From: Microbacterium sp. BLY
GTDB lineage: Bacteria; Actinomycetota; Actinomycetes; Actinomycetales; Microbacteriaceae
DNA length: 64,000 bases
Assembly: GCF_017939615.1 (NCBI RefSeq)
Contig: NZ_JAGKSR010000001.1
Coordinates: 2,666,001 to 2,730,000, forward strand
Direction: 5' to 3'
Under the pieces are notes generated by a model, which was not told where the DNA came from, made no database searches, and worked only from the letters and a program-made list of their open reading frames with translations. Shown piece after piece: positions 26,471 through 37,239 of the stretch. Position numbers and translations under genes: made by a program. Every line of letters begins with the position of its first letter. The first letter of the stretch is position 1.

Positions 26471-26797
26471 TCAGACTTCCTTCGTCACAGCGGGATCGAT
26501 GAGCACGTCGTCGCCGTCGATCTCGACGACGTAGACCGGGACGGGCTCATATGCGGGGAGATTCTGGGGCTTTCCGGTGATCAGGGAGAACGCCGAGCCA
26601 TGAGCCCAGCACTCCACCGTGTCGCCTTCCACGAAGCCCTCGGACAGCGAGATGTCGCCGTGGGTGCAGGTGTCGCCGATGGCGTGGATGACACCTTCGC
26701 CGTCCTTGATGACCGTGATCGGCACACCGTCGGGCTCGACGCGCAGCGGCGTGTCCTGCTCCAGGTCGGAGACGCCGCAGACGCGCTGCGCGGTCAC
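26471..26797 (-). CDS. Rieske [2Fe-2S] ferredoxin of the SUF operon
   Basis: The 108-residue protein binds a Rieske cluster through Cys44/His46 (CTHG) and Cys63/His66 (CWAH). It is a small soluble non-heme-oxygenase-type ferredoxin conserved within actinobacterial SUF operons, probably donating electrons during cluster assembly or repair. Its GTG start overlaps the sufD stop (GTGA), which fixes the start. Confidence 0.93.
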   Translation of the reverse strand: MTAQRVCGVSDLEQDTPLRVEPDGVPITVIKDGEGVIHAIGDTCTHGDISLSEGFVEGDTVECWAHGSAFSLITGKPQNLPAYEPVPVYVVEIDGDDVLIDPAVTKEV

Positions 26798-27999
26798 GCG
26801 TCCACCTCGGCGAGCTCGGCCTCGATCGCGGCCAGCAGCTCCGACTCCAGGTCGGGGATGCCGAGGCGCAGCACGATGTCGGTGAGGAACCCGAGGACCA
26901 CCAGCCGGCGGGCTTCGTCCTCCGGGATGCCGCGGGCCTGGAGGTAGAAGAGCTGCTCGTCGTCGAAACGGCCGGTGGCACTCGCGTGCCCCGCGCCGAC
27001 GATGTCGCCCGTCTCGATCTCCAGGTTCGGGATCGAGTCGGCGCGCGCGCCCTCGGTGAGCACCAGGTTGCGGTTGGCCTCGTACGAGTCGGTGCCGGTG
27101 GCGTCGGCCCCGATCAGCACGTCGCCGATCCAGACGCTGTGGGCGCTCTCGCCCTGCAGCGCGCCCTTGTAGAGCACGTCGCCGGTCGTGTGCGGGCCCT
27201 TGTGGTGCAGGTAGACCTGGCTCTCCAGGTGCTGACCGGAGTCGGCGTAGGAGAGCCCGTAGAGGTAGCCCTCGGAGCCCGCGCCCGCGAGCTCGACGCT
27301 GGGATTCACCCGGACGACGCCGCCACCGAAGCTCACCACGAAGTGCTTGAGCGTGGCATCCGCCGCGACCCGCGCCTGGTGCGCGGCCGCGTGCACCGCG
27401 TCGTCGTCCCACTGCTGGACGGAGACGACGGTGAGCTTCGCCCCGTCGCGGACGATGATCTCGACGTTCTGGGCGTACTGCGCCGAGCCCTTGTGCTGCA
27501 GCACCACCGTGGCGGCGCTGTGCTCGAGGGCCTCGATCACGATGTGGGCGTCGGCCCGGTGGTCGGCACCGGTACCCGTGAGGGACAGGAAGATCGGTGC
27601 GGCGACCTCCTCCTCCCGCGGGATGCGGATGTGCAGGGCCTCGGAGGCCCCCTGCCAGGCGACGGCGGCGGTGATGTCCTCCGCGAGGAAGACCTCGCCG
27701 CGCGGTGCGGTGCCGATCGCGAGCGGCGCGGCGACGTACTGCTCGCCGGACGGGAAGGAGTACCGCACGCCCTCGTCGCCCTCCGCGGTGCGGAACAGCG
27801 GCGTGAGCGCGGCCACCGGCGTGTGCTTCCAGTTCACCTCGCGGCCGGTCGGCGTACCGAAGTCATCCGGGTCGAACGAGTGCGGCCGCTCGGAGCGGGT
27901 CTGCACCGGGACGAATCCGGCATCCGCCACCTGGGCGGCCGGGTCGATGTGCGCGTTCGTGTGCTGCGCCTCGCTGGGCGCTGTCGTCGAGGCCGCCAT
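26794..27999 (-). CDS. sufD: Fe-S cluster assembly protein SufD
   Basis: The 401-residue beta-helical scaffold subunit pairs with SufB. The C-terminal region has GHASATGRFDDEQLFYLQARGIPEDEA-type residues shared by SufB and SufD. It starts immediately after the sufB stop and overlaps the Rieske start, so the operon is translationally coupled. Confidence 0.95.
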   Translation of the reverse strand: MAASTTAPSEAQHTNAHIDPAAQVADAGFVPVQTRSERPHSFDPDDFGTPTGREVNWKHTPVAALTPLFRTAEGDEGVRYSFPSGEQYVAAPLAIGTAPRGEVFLAEDITAAVAWQGASEALHIRIPREEEVAAPIFLSLTGTGADHRADAHIVIEALEHSAATVVLQHKGSAQYAQNVEIIVRDGAKLTVVSVQQWDDDAVHAAAHQARVAADATLKHFVVSFGGGVVRVNPSVELAGAGSEGYLYGLSYADSGQHLESQVYLHHKGPHTTGDVLYKGALQGESAHSVWIGDVLIGADATGTDSYEANRNLVLTEGARADSIPNLEIETGDIVGAGHASATGRFDDEQLFYLQARGIPEDEARRLVVLGFLTDIVLRLGIPDLESELLAAIEAELAEVDA

Positions 28000-29418
28000 T
28001 TAGCCGACCGATCCTTCCATGCCCATCTCGATGAGCTTGTTCAGTTCCATCGCGTACTCCATGGGCAGCTCTCGCGCGATCGGCTCGATGAAGCCGCGCA
28101 CGATCATCGCCATCGCCTCGTCCTCGGGCATGCCGCGGGACTGGAGATAGAAGAGCTGCTCCTCGCTGACCTTGGAGACCGTGGCCTCGTGGCCGAGCTG
28201 GACGTCGTCCACCCGGATGTCGATCGCCGGGTAGGTGTCGGAGCGCGACTTCGTGTCCACGAGCAGCGCGTCGCAGCGCACCGTGTTGGCGGAGTGGTGC
28301 GCGTTCGCGTCCACCCGCACCTCACCGCGGTAGCCGGCGCGGCCGCCGCCGCGGGCGATCGACTTCGAGACGATCGACGACTGCGTGTACGGCGCCATGT
28401 GGATCATCTTCGCGCCGGCGTCCTGGTGCTGACCGGGGCCCGCGAAGGCGACGGAGAGAGTCTCGCCCTTGGCGTGCTCGCCCATCAGGTAGATGGACGG
28501 GTACTTCATCGTCACCTTGGAGCCGATGTTGCCGTCGACCCACTCCATGGTCGCGCCCTCGTGCGCCACGGCACGCTTGGTGACCAGGTTGTAGACGTTG
28601 TTCGACCAGTTCTGGATCGTCGTGTAGCGCACGCGGGCATTCTTCTTCACGATGATCTCGACGACCGCCGAGTGCAGGGAGTCCGACTTGTAGATCGGAG
28701 CCGTGCAGCCCTCGATGTAGTGGACGTAGCTGTCCTCGTCGGCGATGATCAGGGTCCGCTCGAACTGGCCCATGTTCTCGGTGTTGATGCGGAAGTAGGC
28801 CTGCAGCGGGATCTCGACGTGGACGCCCTTGGGGACGTACACGAACGAGCCGCCCGACCACACGGCGGTGTTCAGTGCGGCGAATTTGTTGTCGCCGGCC
28901 GGGATGACCGTGCCGAAGTACTCCTCGAAGAACTCGGGGTGCTCGCGCAGCGCCGTGTCGGTGTCCATGAAGATGACGCCCTGCTGCTCCAGGTCCTCGC
29001 GGATCTGGTGGTAGACGACCTCGGACTCGTACTGGGCGGCGACGCCGGCCACGAGACGCTGACGCTCGGCCTCGGGGATGCCGAGGCGCTCGTACGTCTC
29101 CCGGATCTCCTCGGGGAGGTCCTCCCAGCTCTGCGCCTGCTTCTCAGTGGAGCGGACGAAGTACTTGATGTTGTCGAAGTCGATGTCGCTGAGGTCGGCG
29201 CCCCATGTCGGCATCGGCTTGCGGCCGAAGAGCTGATAGCCCTTGAGGCGGGTCTTCAGCATCCATTCCGGCTCGTTCTTGAGGGCCGAGATGCCGCGGA
29301 CGACCTCTTCGGAGATGCCGCGTTTGGCGACGGCACCCGCAGCATCCTCATCGTGCCAGCCGAATTCGTACACCCCCAGACCATCGAGCTCCGGGCGGTC
29401 GATCAGCACATCCGACAT
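28000..29418 (-). CDS. sufB: Fe-S cluster assembly protein SufB
   Basis: The 472-residue scaffold protein, on which the cluster is built, is the first gene of the operon. Conserved segments include [26 protein letters not shown] and the C-terminal [24 protein letters not shown] ribosome site precedes the ATG. No sufR repressor gene is adjacent, although many actinobacteria have one just upstream; here the divergent neighbour is ctaA. Confidence 0.96.
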   Translation of the reverse strand: MSDVLIDRPELDGLGVYEFGWHDEDAAGAVAKRGISEEVVRGISALKNEPEWMLKTRLKGYQLFGRKPMPTWGADLSDIDFDNIKYFVRSTEKQAQSWEDLPEEIRETYERLGIPEAERQRLVAGVAAQYESEVVYHQIREDLEQQGVIFMDTDTALREHPEFFEEYFGTVIPAGDNKFAALNTAVWSGGSFVYVPKGVHVEIPLQAYFRINTENMGQFERTLIIADEDSYVHYIEGCTAPIYKSDSLHSAVVEIIVKKNARVRYTTIQNWSNNVYNLVTKRAVAHEGATMEWVDGNIGSKVTMKYPSIYLMGEHAKGETLSVAFAGPGQHQDAGAKMIHMAPYTQSSIVSKSIARGGGRAGYRGEVRVDANAHHSANTVRCDALLVDTKSRSDTYPAIDIRVDDVQLGHEATVSKVSEEQLFYLQSRGMPEDEAMAMIVRGFIEPIARELPMEYAMELNKLIEMGMEGSVG

Positions 29419-29650
29419 GCAACACTCTCCTCACAGGTCCCAAACGGTGTCATCCGCCCCGACACACCTGATCCCCGTCGAGTCTGCGGGAGCGGGTGCC
29501 GTTGGTGGGGCCCTCATCACGGGCGCTTCCATCGCGCCTAAACTGTTGACGATGCTTCAGCGCGGTCAGCGCTCATCGCAACAATCCGATTCTACAGGTT
29601 CCGCCTGACGGACGGGCCGTGCGCCACGTCTTCGACGGGCCGGAGGACTT

Positions 29651-30766
29651 ATGCCCGAGACGACCATCCCCGCCCCCTCGACGACCAGGGCGACCGCCTC
29701 CCCCCGCTCCGCGGTGTGGGGCCGCGCGCTCACCGTCTTCGCGTGGCTGTCGTTCCTCAGCGAGACGATCATCATCGGCACCGGCGGTGCCGTGCGGCTG
29801 ACCGGCTCCGGCCTCGGCTGCACCGAGTGGCCGCTGTGCACGCCCGAGTCGCTCGTCCCAATCGTCGAAGTGCAGGGCATCCACGGCATGATCGAGTTCG
29901 GCAACCGGCTGATGACCGGCGTCGTCGGGATCATCGCGATCGCCGTCGTCCTGCTGGTCCTGCACACCATCAGCGGGCGCCGCGCCCTCATCAGCGCCCT
30001 GTGGTTCGCGGTCGGCGGTCTCGCCGGCGCGGCCGTCGCCTTCGCCCTGGTCTCGCTCACCGACTTCCCGGCGTTCCCCGTCGCCTCCGCCGTGCTCCTG
30101 GTCGCGGTGATCGCCGCCGCGGTCCACTCCGTGCGCACGACGCCCGCCCGACGGGATCTCGTCCTCCTCGCCTGGCTCGTGCTGATCGGCGTCGTGGCGC
30201 AGGCTCTCGTCGGCGGCATCACCGTGCTCACCGGCCTGAACCCGTTCATCGTCGGGTTCCACTACACGTCGTCGCTGCTGCTCGTCTGCATCACCGCCGC
30301 GTTCCTCGTGCGGCTGGCGACTCCGGAAGGACCGCGCGAGCGGGCCGTCCCCGTCTGGTTCGCGATCGTGACACACGTCACCGGCCTCGCCCTGGCCGTG
30401 ACCATCCTGTTCGGCGTGCTGACGACCGGATCGGGTCCGCACTCGGGCGACGCCGATGTGCTGCGCCGCGGCTTCGATGCCACGGTGCTCGCGCACGTGC
30501 ACTCCTGGCCGGGCTACATCCTCGCCGCGCTCGTGCTCTTCCTGACGGTGTCCGCCTGGGTGCTCCGCCTGGAGCCGCGTCGCTGGCTGCTCGTCCTCGT
30601 CGTCGCGATCATCGTGCAGGTGGTTGTCGGCGTGTGGCAGGCCAGGGAGGGACTGCCGCCGGTCCTGGTGGGTATCCACATGGTTCTCGCGTCGCTCTCC
30701 GCTGCGACCTACACGGTCGTCGTGCTGCACCTGAAGCGCACTGCGGACGTCGCCGTCCCCGCCTGA
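29651..30766 (+). CDS. ctaA: Heme A synthase (COX15/CtaA)
   Basis: The 371-residue protein has eight predicted transmembrane helices and converts heme O to heme A for cytochrome c oxidase. Markers are GTGGAVRLTGSGLGC and the extracytoplasmic cysteine pair C57/C63 in GCTEWPLC, and heme-ligand histidines in IHGMIEF, VGFHYTSS, VHSWPGY and VGIHM. CGGAGG lies before the ATG. The heme O synthase ctaB lies 0.5 kb downstream on the other strand. Confidence 0.93.
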   Translation: MPETTIPAPSTTRATASPRSAVWGRALTVFAWLSFLSETIIIGTGGAVRLTGSGLGCTEWPLCTPESLVPIVEVQGIHGMIEFGNRLMTGVVGIIAIAVVLLVLHTISGRRALISALWFAVGGLAGAAVAFALVSLTDFPAFPVASAVLLVAVIAAAVHSVRTTPARRDLVLLAWLVLIGVVAQALVGGITVLTGLNPFIVGFHYTSSLLLVCITAAFLVRLATPEGPRERAVPVWFAIVTHVTGLALAVTILFGVLTTGSGPHSGDADVLRRGFDATVLAHVHSWPGYILAALVLFLTVSAWVLRLEPRRWLLVLVVAIIVQVVVGVWQAREGLPPVLVGIHMVLASLSAATYTVVVLHLKRTADVAVPA

Positions 30767-30832
30767 GGCCGCACAGACGATCCATAGCCCGCGCACCGGG
30801 CGCTCATCACCGCGTCGGCCATCGTGGTCGAC

Positions 30833-31309
30833 ATGAACAAGACACTCACCCGCAGCGCCGGGTTCTGGCTCCTCATCGTCGTCTCCCTCGCCGCGGTCGG
30901 GGTCGGCGGCTGGATGATCGCCGGACAGGTCGGCACGATGACCACGACCCTGATGGACGGCACCGCCACCGGTGTCGAGGTGTACGTCGGTCAGTCGCTC
31001 GTCGTCGTCGGCGCGGTCGTCCTCGGCGCGGGTCTGGTGGGCCTGCTCCTGTCGCTCGGCCTCGTCGCCGCGCGCACGCTGGTCGCCTCCCCCATCGCCG
31101 CTGCGCCGATCGTCGAGCGCGAGGAGCCGATCGTCCAGGACGAGGCGGTCGAGACGGTCTCAGTCCCGCGCGAGGAGCCCTCTCTCCCGGCCACCGACAC
31201 CGAGCCGCAGATGGAGACGGAGCCGGCGTCCGCCGACGCGCAGGGCGACGAGGATCAGAAGGGCAGCAGCGGGTCGATCGCCACGGCGACGAAAAGCAGC
31301 GTCAGGTAG
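30833..31309 (+). CDS. Two-helix membrane protein with acidic tail, unknown function
   Basis: The 158-residue protein has two hydrophobic helices ([21 protein letters not shown] and [21 protein letters not shown]) separated by a short loop, then a long acidic, disordered C-terminal tail. I recognise no family. It lies between ctaA and ctaB and its 3' end overlaps ctaB by 55 bp on the opposite strand. ATG 30833 was chosen; an in-frame GTG lies at 30824. Confidence 0.65.
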   Translation: MNKTLTRSAGFWLLIVVSLAAVGVGGWMIAGQVGTMTTTLMDGTATGVEVYVGQSLVVVGAVVLGAGLVGLLLSLGLVAARTLVASPIAAAPIVEREEPIVQDEAVETVSVPREEPSLPATDTEPQMETEPASADAQGDEDQKGSSGSIATATKSSVR

Positions 31310-32160
31310 GTGATCGAGGCGTGGAAGACCCGCATCGGCCGCGCCTCGGTCCCCCGCACCGCCTGGTTGTACAGGCGGTGCGACTCGTAGATGAACCAGC
31401 CGCCGAAGACGAGGGCGGAGACGGTGTAGACGAGACCCATGCCGGCGATCGGCACCAGCAGGAGCGAGCAGGCGACCGTGGCCCACGCGTACAGGATCAC
31501 TTGGAGGCCGACCTGCGAGGCGTTGCGGGTGACCCCGAGCATCGGCACGTCGACGTCGTCGTAGTCGTCCTTGTACTTCATGGACAGCGGCCAGTAGTGC
31601 GGCGGCGTCCACAGGAACACGAGCAGGAAGAGCACGAAGGCGGGCCAGTCGAGGGACTCGGTGACGGCCGACCAGCCGATGAGCACCGGGAAGCAGCCGG
31701 CGATGCCACCCCAGATGATGTTCTGCTCCGTGCGGCGCTTGAGGATCATCGTGTAGATCACGACGTAGAAGAAGATCGCGGATGCCGAGAGGAGCGCGGT
31801 GAGCCAGTTCGTGGTGAACCAGAGCCACACGGTCGAGACGATCGCGAGCGTCCACGAGAAGATCAGGGCACCGCGCGGGCTCACCTCGCCGGTCACGAGC
31901 GGCCGGTTCTCGGTGCGATGCATGTGCGCGTCGATGTCGCGGTCGAGGTACATGTTGAACGCACCGGCGGAGCCGGCGCTCAGCGACCCGCCGATGACGG
32001 TCGCCAGGACCAGCCAGAGGTCCGGGAGGCCGCCCTGGGCGAGGAACATGACCGGAACGGTCGAGACGAGGAGGAGTTCGAGGACTCGGGGCTTCGTCAG
32101 AGTGACGTAAGCGCTCACCGTGCGACCGATGGACGACTTCCGTACGGTCTGATCAGACAT
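31255..32160 (-). CDS. ctaB: Protoheme IX farnesyltransferase (heme O synthase)
   Basis: The 301-residue UbiA-type prenyltransferase has the diagnostic [15 protein letters not shown] (first Asp-rich motif) and [12 protein letters not shown] (second), with about eight transmembrane helices. It attaches a farnesyl group to heme B, the step before CtaA. It is divergent from the tkt operon, the usual actinobacterial order. Confidence 0.95.
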   Translation of the reverse strand: MSDQTVRKSSIGRTVSAYVTLTKPRVLELLLVSTVPVMFLAQGGLPDLWLVLATVIGGSLSAGSAGAFNMYLDRDIDAHMHRTENRPLVTGEVSPRGALIFSWTLAIVSTVWLWFTTNWLTALLSASAIFFYVVIYTMILKRRTEQNIIWGGIAGCFPVLIGWSAVTESLDWPAFVLFLLVFLWTPPHYWPLSMKYKDDYDDVDVPMLGVTRNASQVGLQVILYAWATVACSLLLVPIAGMGLVYTVSALVFGGWFIYESHRLYNQAVRGTEARPMRVFHASITYLTLLFVAVAIDPLLPF

Positions 32161-32337
32161 CGTCGAGATCTCGATCGCCTCCTCCGCGCGCGTTACCGGA
32201 CAACCTCTCCAGTGTATGACACGCCGTGACGTCATCCGCGCCCGCCGACCCCCTGCCTGCCGGACCGTCCCCGCTATGCTGAGACCACTCGCGCGCCCGG
32301 TGCTGCGCACACACCCGTCCGTCTTCGCGACGATGCG

Positions 32338-32372
32338 GGATGCGCCAGGGAAGTTGCGGATGCGCCAGGGAA
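32338..32372 (+). repeat. Direct repeat in the tkt upstream region
   Basis: GGATGCGCCAGGGAA occurs at 32338-32352 and 32358-32372, a 20-bp period, 32-66 bp upstream of the tkt ATG. A TATGCT -10-like hexamer lies at 32275-32280, so the repeats would be in the leader, or act as tandem activator/repressor sites. Confidence 0.6.
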
Positions 32373-32403
32373 TACGGGCGCCCTCGAAACTGTCGGAAAG
32401 GGC

Positions 32404-34506
32404 ATGAACGTGTCGGAATTGCAGTGGGACGAGATCGATCGACGTGCGGTGGACACCGCCCGGATCCTGGCGGCCGATGCGGTCGAGAAGGTCGGCAACG
32501 GTCATCCCGGCACGGCGATGAGCCTGGCTCCCGCCGCGTACCTCCTCTACCAGCGCGTGCTGCGGCATGACCCGACGGACACCGATTGGCTGGGCCGCGA
32601 CCGTTTCATCCTGTCCGTCGGCCACTCCTCGCTGACGCAGTACGTGCAGCTCTACCTCGGCGGGTTCGGCCTCGAACTCGACGACCTCAAGGCGCTCCGC
32701 ACCTGGGGTTCGAAGACCCCCGGCCACCCCGAGTACGGCCACACCAAGGGCGTGGAGATCACCACGGGCCCGCTCGGCCAGGGCCTCGCCTCCGCGGTGG
32801 GCTTCGCCTACGCCGCCCGGTACGAGCGCGGCCTGTTCGACCCGGACGCCGCCGCGGGCACCAGCCCGTTCGACCACTTCGTCTACGTGATCGCGGGTGA
32901 CGGCGACCTGCAGGAGGGTGTCACCAGCGAGGCCTCCTCGCTCGCAGGACACCAGCAGCTCGGCAACCTCATCGCGATCTACGACTCCAACCAGATCTCG
33001 ATCGAGGACGACACGAACGTCGCCTTCACCGAGGATGTGGCCGCCCGCTACGAGGCGTACGGCTGGCACGTGCAGACGGTGGACTGGAAGAAGACCGGCG
33101 AGTACGTCGAGGACGTCGCCGAGCTGCACGCCGCGATCGAGGCCGCGAAGGGCGAGTCCGACAAGCCTTCCCTCATCATCCTCAAGACCATCATCGGCTG
33201 GCCGGCACCCGGCAAGCAGAACACCGGCAAGATCCACGGCTCGGCCCTCGGCGCCGACGAGCTGGCGGCCACCAAGAAGGTCCTCGGGTTCGACCCCGAG
33301 CAGAGCTTCGTCGTCGCGGACGACGTGCTGGCCCGCACCCGCGGGCTGGCGGAGCGCGCCGCCGAGGCGCGCGCCGCCTGGCAGGAATCGTTCGACGCCT
33401 GGGCCGCCGCGAACCCCGAGCGCAAGGCCCTCCTCGACCGCGTCGAGGCGCACGAGCTCCCCGCCGACATCGCCGACGCCCTCCCGGTCTTCGAGGCCGG
33501 CAAGGACGTCTCGACCCGCGCTGCCTCCGGCCAGGTCATCAACGCGCTGGCCGCGCAGCTTCCCGAGCTCTGGGGCGGGTCGGCCGACCTCGCCGAGTCG
33601 AACCTCACCACGATCAAGGACGCCCCGTCGTTCATCCCGGCGGAGTGGTCGACCCACGAGTGGTCGGGATCCCCCTACGGCCGGGTGCTGCACTTCGGCA
33701 TCCGCGAGCACGCCATGGGCGCGATCGTCAACGGCATCGTCCTGCACGGCCCGACCCGCGCCTTCGGCGGCACGTTCCTCATCTTCAGCGACTACATGCG
33801 TCCGGCCGTGCGCTTGGCGGCGCTGATGAACGTGCCGAGCGTCTTCGTCTGGACGCACGACTCCGTCGCCCTCGGCGAGGACGGCCCGACGCACCAGCCG
33901 ATCGAGCAGCTCGCCACCCTGCGCGCGATCCCGAACCTGGCCGTGGTCCGCCCCGCGGACGCGAACGAGACCGCCGCGGTCTGGCTGGAGATCCTGCGTC
34001 GTCACGAGGGTCCGGCCGGTATCGCCCTCACCCGTCAGAACATCCCGGTGTTCCCGCGCGGCGAGGGTGAGGCCTCGGGCGACACGTTCGCCTCCGCGAC
34101 CCAGGCGGCCAAGGGCGCGTACGTGCTGGCCGAGGCGCCCAACGGCACCCCCGACGTCATCATCGTGGCCACCGGCTCCGAGGTGCAGCTCGCCGTGAAC
34201 GCGCGCGAGACGCTCGCTGGCGAGGGCGTGAACGTCCGTGTCGTCTCGGCCCCCTCGCTGGAGTGGTTCGCGGAGCAGGACGAGGCGTACCGCGAGAGCG
34301 TGCTGCCGTCGTCCGTCACCGCCCGTGTCTCGGTCGAGGCCGGTTCCGTGCTCACCTGGCGCGGCATCGTCGGCGACCGCGGTCGCTCGGTCGGCATCGA
34401 CCACTTCGGCGCCTCCGCCGACTACAAGACCCTCTTCGAGAAGTTCGGCATCACCACCGAGGCCGTCGTCGCGGCCGCCCGCGAGACCATCAAGGAGAAC
34501 GCATGA
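32404..34506 (+). CDS. tkt: Transketolase
   Basis: The 700-residue ThDP enzyme interconverts pentose- and hexose-phosphates. Motifs: [12 protein letters not shown] near the N-terminus, the ThDP motif [13 protein letters not shown] (GDG near 163) and the C-terminal [17 protein letters not shown] precedes the ATG. It is the first gene of a six-gene operon (tkt-tal-pgi-zwf-opcA-pgl); its stop overlaps tal (ATGA). Confidence 0.97.
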   Translation: MNVSELQWDEIDRRAVDTARILAADAVEKVGNGHPGTAMSLAPAAYLLYQRVLRHDPTDTDWLGRDRFILSVGHSSLTQYVQLYLGGFGLELDDLKALRTWGSKTPGHPEYGHTKGVEITTGPLGQGLASAVGFAYAARYERGLFDPDAAAGTSPFDHFVYVIAGDGDLQEGVTSEASSLAGHQQLGNLIAIYDSNQISIEDDTNVAFTEDVAARYEAYGWHVQTVDWKKTGEYVEDVAELHAAIEAAKGESDKPSLIILKTIIGWPAPGKQNTGKIHGSALGADELAATKKVLGFDPEQSFVVADDVLARTRGLAERAAEARAAWQESFDAWAAANPERKALLDRVEAHELPADIADALPVFEAGKDVSTRAASGQVINALAAQLPELWGGSADLAESNLTTIKDAPSFIPAEWSTHEWSGSPYGRVLHFGIREHAMGAIVNGIVLHGPTRAFGGTFLIFSDYMRPAVRLAALMNVPSVFVWTHDSVALGEDGPTHQPIEQLATLRAIPNLAVVRPADANETAAVWLEILRRHEGPAGIALTRQNIPVFPRGEGEASGDTFASATQAAKGAYVLAEAPNGTPDVIIVATGSEVQLAVNARETLAGEGVNVRVVSAPSLEWFAEQDEAYRESVLPSSVTARVSVEAGSVLTWRGIVGDRGRSVGIDHFGASADYKTLFEKFGITTEAVVAAARETIKENA

Positions 34507-35615
34507 GCACCCCCACCGCCCAGCTCGCCGCCGCCGGCGTCAGCATCTGGCTCGACGACCTCTCGCGCACCCGCATCTCCTCCGGCAACCTCGCCGAGCT
34601 GATCGCGTCGCGCAACGTCGTGGGCGTCACCACGAACCCGACCATCTTCGCCAACGCGATCACCGACAAGAACGACACGTCGTACGACGCGCAGGTCTCC
34701 GAGCTCGCCGCGTCCGGCGCCTCTGCCGAGGACGCCGTGTTCGCCGCGACGACCCAGGACGTCCGTGCCGCACTCGACGTCTTCCGCCCGGTGTGGGAGG
34801 AGTCCGGTCACGTCGACGGCCGCGTGTCGATCGAGGTCTCCCCCGATCTCGCGCACGACACCGACGGCACCGTGGCGCAGGCCAAGGAGCTGTGGGCGCA
34901 GATCGACCGGCCCAACCTCCTCGTGAAGATCCCGGCGACCAAGGCCGGACTCCCCGCCATCGCCGAGGCCATCGCGAACGGCATCAGCGTCAACGTCACC
35001 CTCATCTTCAGCCTGGAGCGCTACGCCGAGGTCATCGAGGCGTACCTCACGGGACTCGAGCGCGCGAAGGAGGCGGGCATCGATCTGTCCACGATCCACT
35101 CCGTGGCGTCGTTCTTCGTCTCGCGCGTCGACACCGAGACCGACAAGCGCCTGACCGCCATCGGCACGGACGCCGCCACCGCGCTGAAGAGCAAGGCCGG
35201 CCTCGCGAACGCCCGCCTCGCCTACGAGCTGTTCGAGAAGACGTTCGCCGAGAAGCGCGCGCAGGACCTCCTCGCCGCCGGCGCCAACGTCCAGCGTCCG
35301 CTGTGGGCGTCGACGGGCGTGAAGGACCCGGCGCTGCCGGACACCCTCTACGTGACCGAGCTCGTGGCGGACGGCGTCGTGAACACGATGCCGGAGAAGA
35401 CGCTCGAGGCGACGTTCGACCACGCCGTCGTCACCGGCGACACCATCACCGGCGGCTACGAGGAGGCTCGCGAGGTCTTCGCCGGGCTCGCCGAGGTGGG
35501 CGTCGACTTCGACGCCGTCACCCAGGTGCTCGAGGAGGAGGGCGTCGCGAAGTTCATCGACTCCTGGCACGACCTGCTCACCCAGGTCGCCGAGGCGCTG
35601 GAGGCACAGCGATGA
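34503..35615 (+). CDS. tal: Transaldolase
   Basis: The 370-residue class-I aldolase has GVTTNPTIF and the Schiff-base lysine in [12 protein letters not shown] (about 142). It is the actinobacterial transaldolase type, about 370 residues. It overlaps the tkt stop and the pgi start by ATGA junctions, which fixes both ends of the reading. Confidence 0.96.
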   Translation: MSTPTAQLAAAGVSIWLDDLSRTRISSGNLAELIASRNVVGVTTNPTIFANAITDKNDTSYDAQVSELAASGASAEDAVFAATTQDVRAALDVFRPVWEESGHVDGRVSIEVSPDLAHDTDGTVAQAKELWAQIDRPNLLVKIPATKAGLPAIAEAIANGISVNVTLIFSLERYAEVIEAYLTGLERAKEAGIDLSTIHSVASFFVSRVDTETDKRLTAIGTDAATALKSKAGLANARLAYELFEKTFAEKRAQDLLAAGANVQRPLWASTGVKDPALPDTLYVTELVADGVVNTMPEKTLEATFDHAVVTGDTITGGYEEAREVFAGLAEVGVDFDAVTQVLEEEGVAKFIDSWHDLLTQVAEALEAQR

Positions 35616-37219
35616 CCTTCGCCATCCACGCCTCCGGCGCCGCACGCGTCGCCATCGAGGAGACGGTGCCGGCCCTCGTGCACGACCTCGTGGCCTCCCG
35701 CATCACGAGCGGCGACGCCACGCTCTGGGGTCCGGCCGCCGAGGCCGAGGCCACGGTGCGCCTCGGCTGGGTGGAGGCCGTGTCGGTCTCCCGGCCGCTC
35801 GTCGCCGAGATCATCGCTCTGCGCGAGGAGCTCGCCGCGAAGGGCGTCACCCGTGTCGTCCTCGCCGGCATGGGCGGCTCCTCGCTCGCTCCCGAGGTCA
35901 TCGCGCAGACCTCCGGCGTCCCGCTCACGATCCTCGACTCCACGGCACCGGGTCAGGTGCTCGCCGCTCTCGACGAGGGCCTGGCCGACACCGTGCTCGT
36001 CGTGTCGTCGAAGTCGGGCTCGACGGTCGAGACGGACTCGCAGCGGCGGACGTTCGAGGCCGCATTCCGCGACCTCGGCATCGACCCGACGGAGCGGATC
36101 GTCGTCGTCACCGACCCGGGTTCGCCCCTCGACGCCTCCGCCCGTGAGGCCGGCTACCGGGTCTTCAACGCCGACCCGAACGTGGGCGGCCGGTACTCCG
36201 CGCTGACGGCCTTCGGTCTCGTGCCGTCGGGACTCGCCGGCGTCGACATCGCCGAGCTCCTCGACGAGGCGGAGGCCTCGATGCTCGAGGTGGCCGTGGA
36301 TTCGGCCGACAACCCCGCGCTCCGTCTCGGCGCCGCGATCGCCGCCACCAGCCCCCGGCGCGACAAGCTCGGCCTGATCACCGACGGCACCCACATCAAG
36401 GGGCTGCCGGACTGGATCGAGCAGCTCATCGCCGAGTCGACGGGCAAGGAGGGCACCGGCATCCTCCCGGTCGTGCTGCTCCCCGTCTCCCCCGAGCTGG
36501 ACCCGGTCCCCGCCGACCTCCAGATCGTGCGCCTCGTCGACGACGCCAACGAGTTCCACCTGCACGAGCGGTACGAGGGCGAGATCCTCGTCAGCGGCAC
36601 CCTGGGCGCGCAGTTCATCGTCTGGGAGTACGCGACCGCGATCGCCGGGCACCTCCTCGGCATCAACCCGTTCGACCAGCCCGACGTCGAGTCGGCCAAG
36701 GTCGCCGCCCGCGGTCTCCTCGACGCCCGCCCCGAGCCCACCGCTCCGGCGTTCGTCGAGAACGGCGTCGAGGTGCGGGTCTCCGACCCCGCCCTCGCCG
36801 CGTCGGGAACCGTCGAAGGCGTGCTGGACGCCCTGTGGGCACAGCTCCCCGCCGACGGCTACGTGTCGATCCAGGCGTACGTCAACCGGCTCGAGGTGCC
36901 GCAGCTCCAGGGCCTGCGCGAGCTCGTCGCCGCCGACTCCGGGCGCCCGACGACGTTCGGCTGGGGACCGCGCTTCCTGCACTCCACGGGGCAGTACCAC
37001 AAGGGCGGCCCCGCCCAGGGCGTGTTCCTGCAGATCCTGGAGCGGACGGACGTCGATCTGGAGATCCCCGACCGCCCCTTCACGTTCGGGCAGCTCATCC
37101 AGGCGCAGGCCGCCGGCGACGCGGGCGTGCTCGCGGACCACGGACGGCCGGTCGTCTCGCTGACGATCACCGAGTCCTCGGACGACGTGCTCGCCCTCTT
37201 CGAAGCCGCACAGAAGTAA
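35612..37219 (+). CDS. pgi: Glucose-6-phosphate isomerase
   Basis: The 535-residue protein has a SIS-type sugar-phosphate fold with [13 protein letters not shown] and [10 protein letters not shown] as phosphate-binding loops. It resembles the actinobacterial single-chain isomerases rather than E. coli Pgi. Placement between tal and zwf supports the identification: it connects glycolysis with the oxidative pentose branch. Confidence 0.92.
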   Translation: MTFAIHASGAARVAIEETVPALVHDLVASRITSGDATLWGPAAEAEATVRLGWVEAVSVSRPLVAEIIALREELAAKGVTRVVLAGMGGSSLAPEVIAQTSGVPLTILDSTAPGQVLAALDEGLADTVLVVSSKSGSTVETDSQRRTFEAAFRDLGIDPTERIVVVTDPGSPLDASAREAGYRVFNADPNVGGRYSALTAFGLVPSGLAGVDIAELLDEAEASMLEVAVDSADNPALRLGAAIAATSPRRDKLGLITDGTHIKGLPDWIEQLIAESTGKEGTGILPVVLLPVSPELDPVPADLQIVRLVDDANEFHLHERYEGEILVSGTLGAQFIVWEYATAIAGHLLGINPFDQPDVESAKVAARGLLDARPEPTAPAFVENGVEVRVSDPALAASGTVEGVLDALWAQLPADGYVSIQAYVNRLEVPQLQGLRELVAADSGRPTTFGWGPRFLHSTGQYHKGGPAQGVFLQILERTDVDLEIPDRPFTFGQLIQAQAAGDAGVLADHGRPVVSLTITESSDDVLALFEAAQK

Positions 37220-37239
37220 CCGCAGGAGAGCCTCCACCG

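Noticed and set aside
32216-32407. A 63-codon plus-strand ORF over the ctaB-tkt intergenic region.
   Set aside because: It is Arg/Pro-rich and lies over promoter elements and direct repeats, with no ribosome site or recognisable domain.
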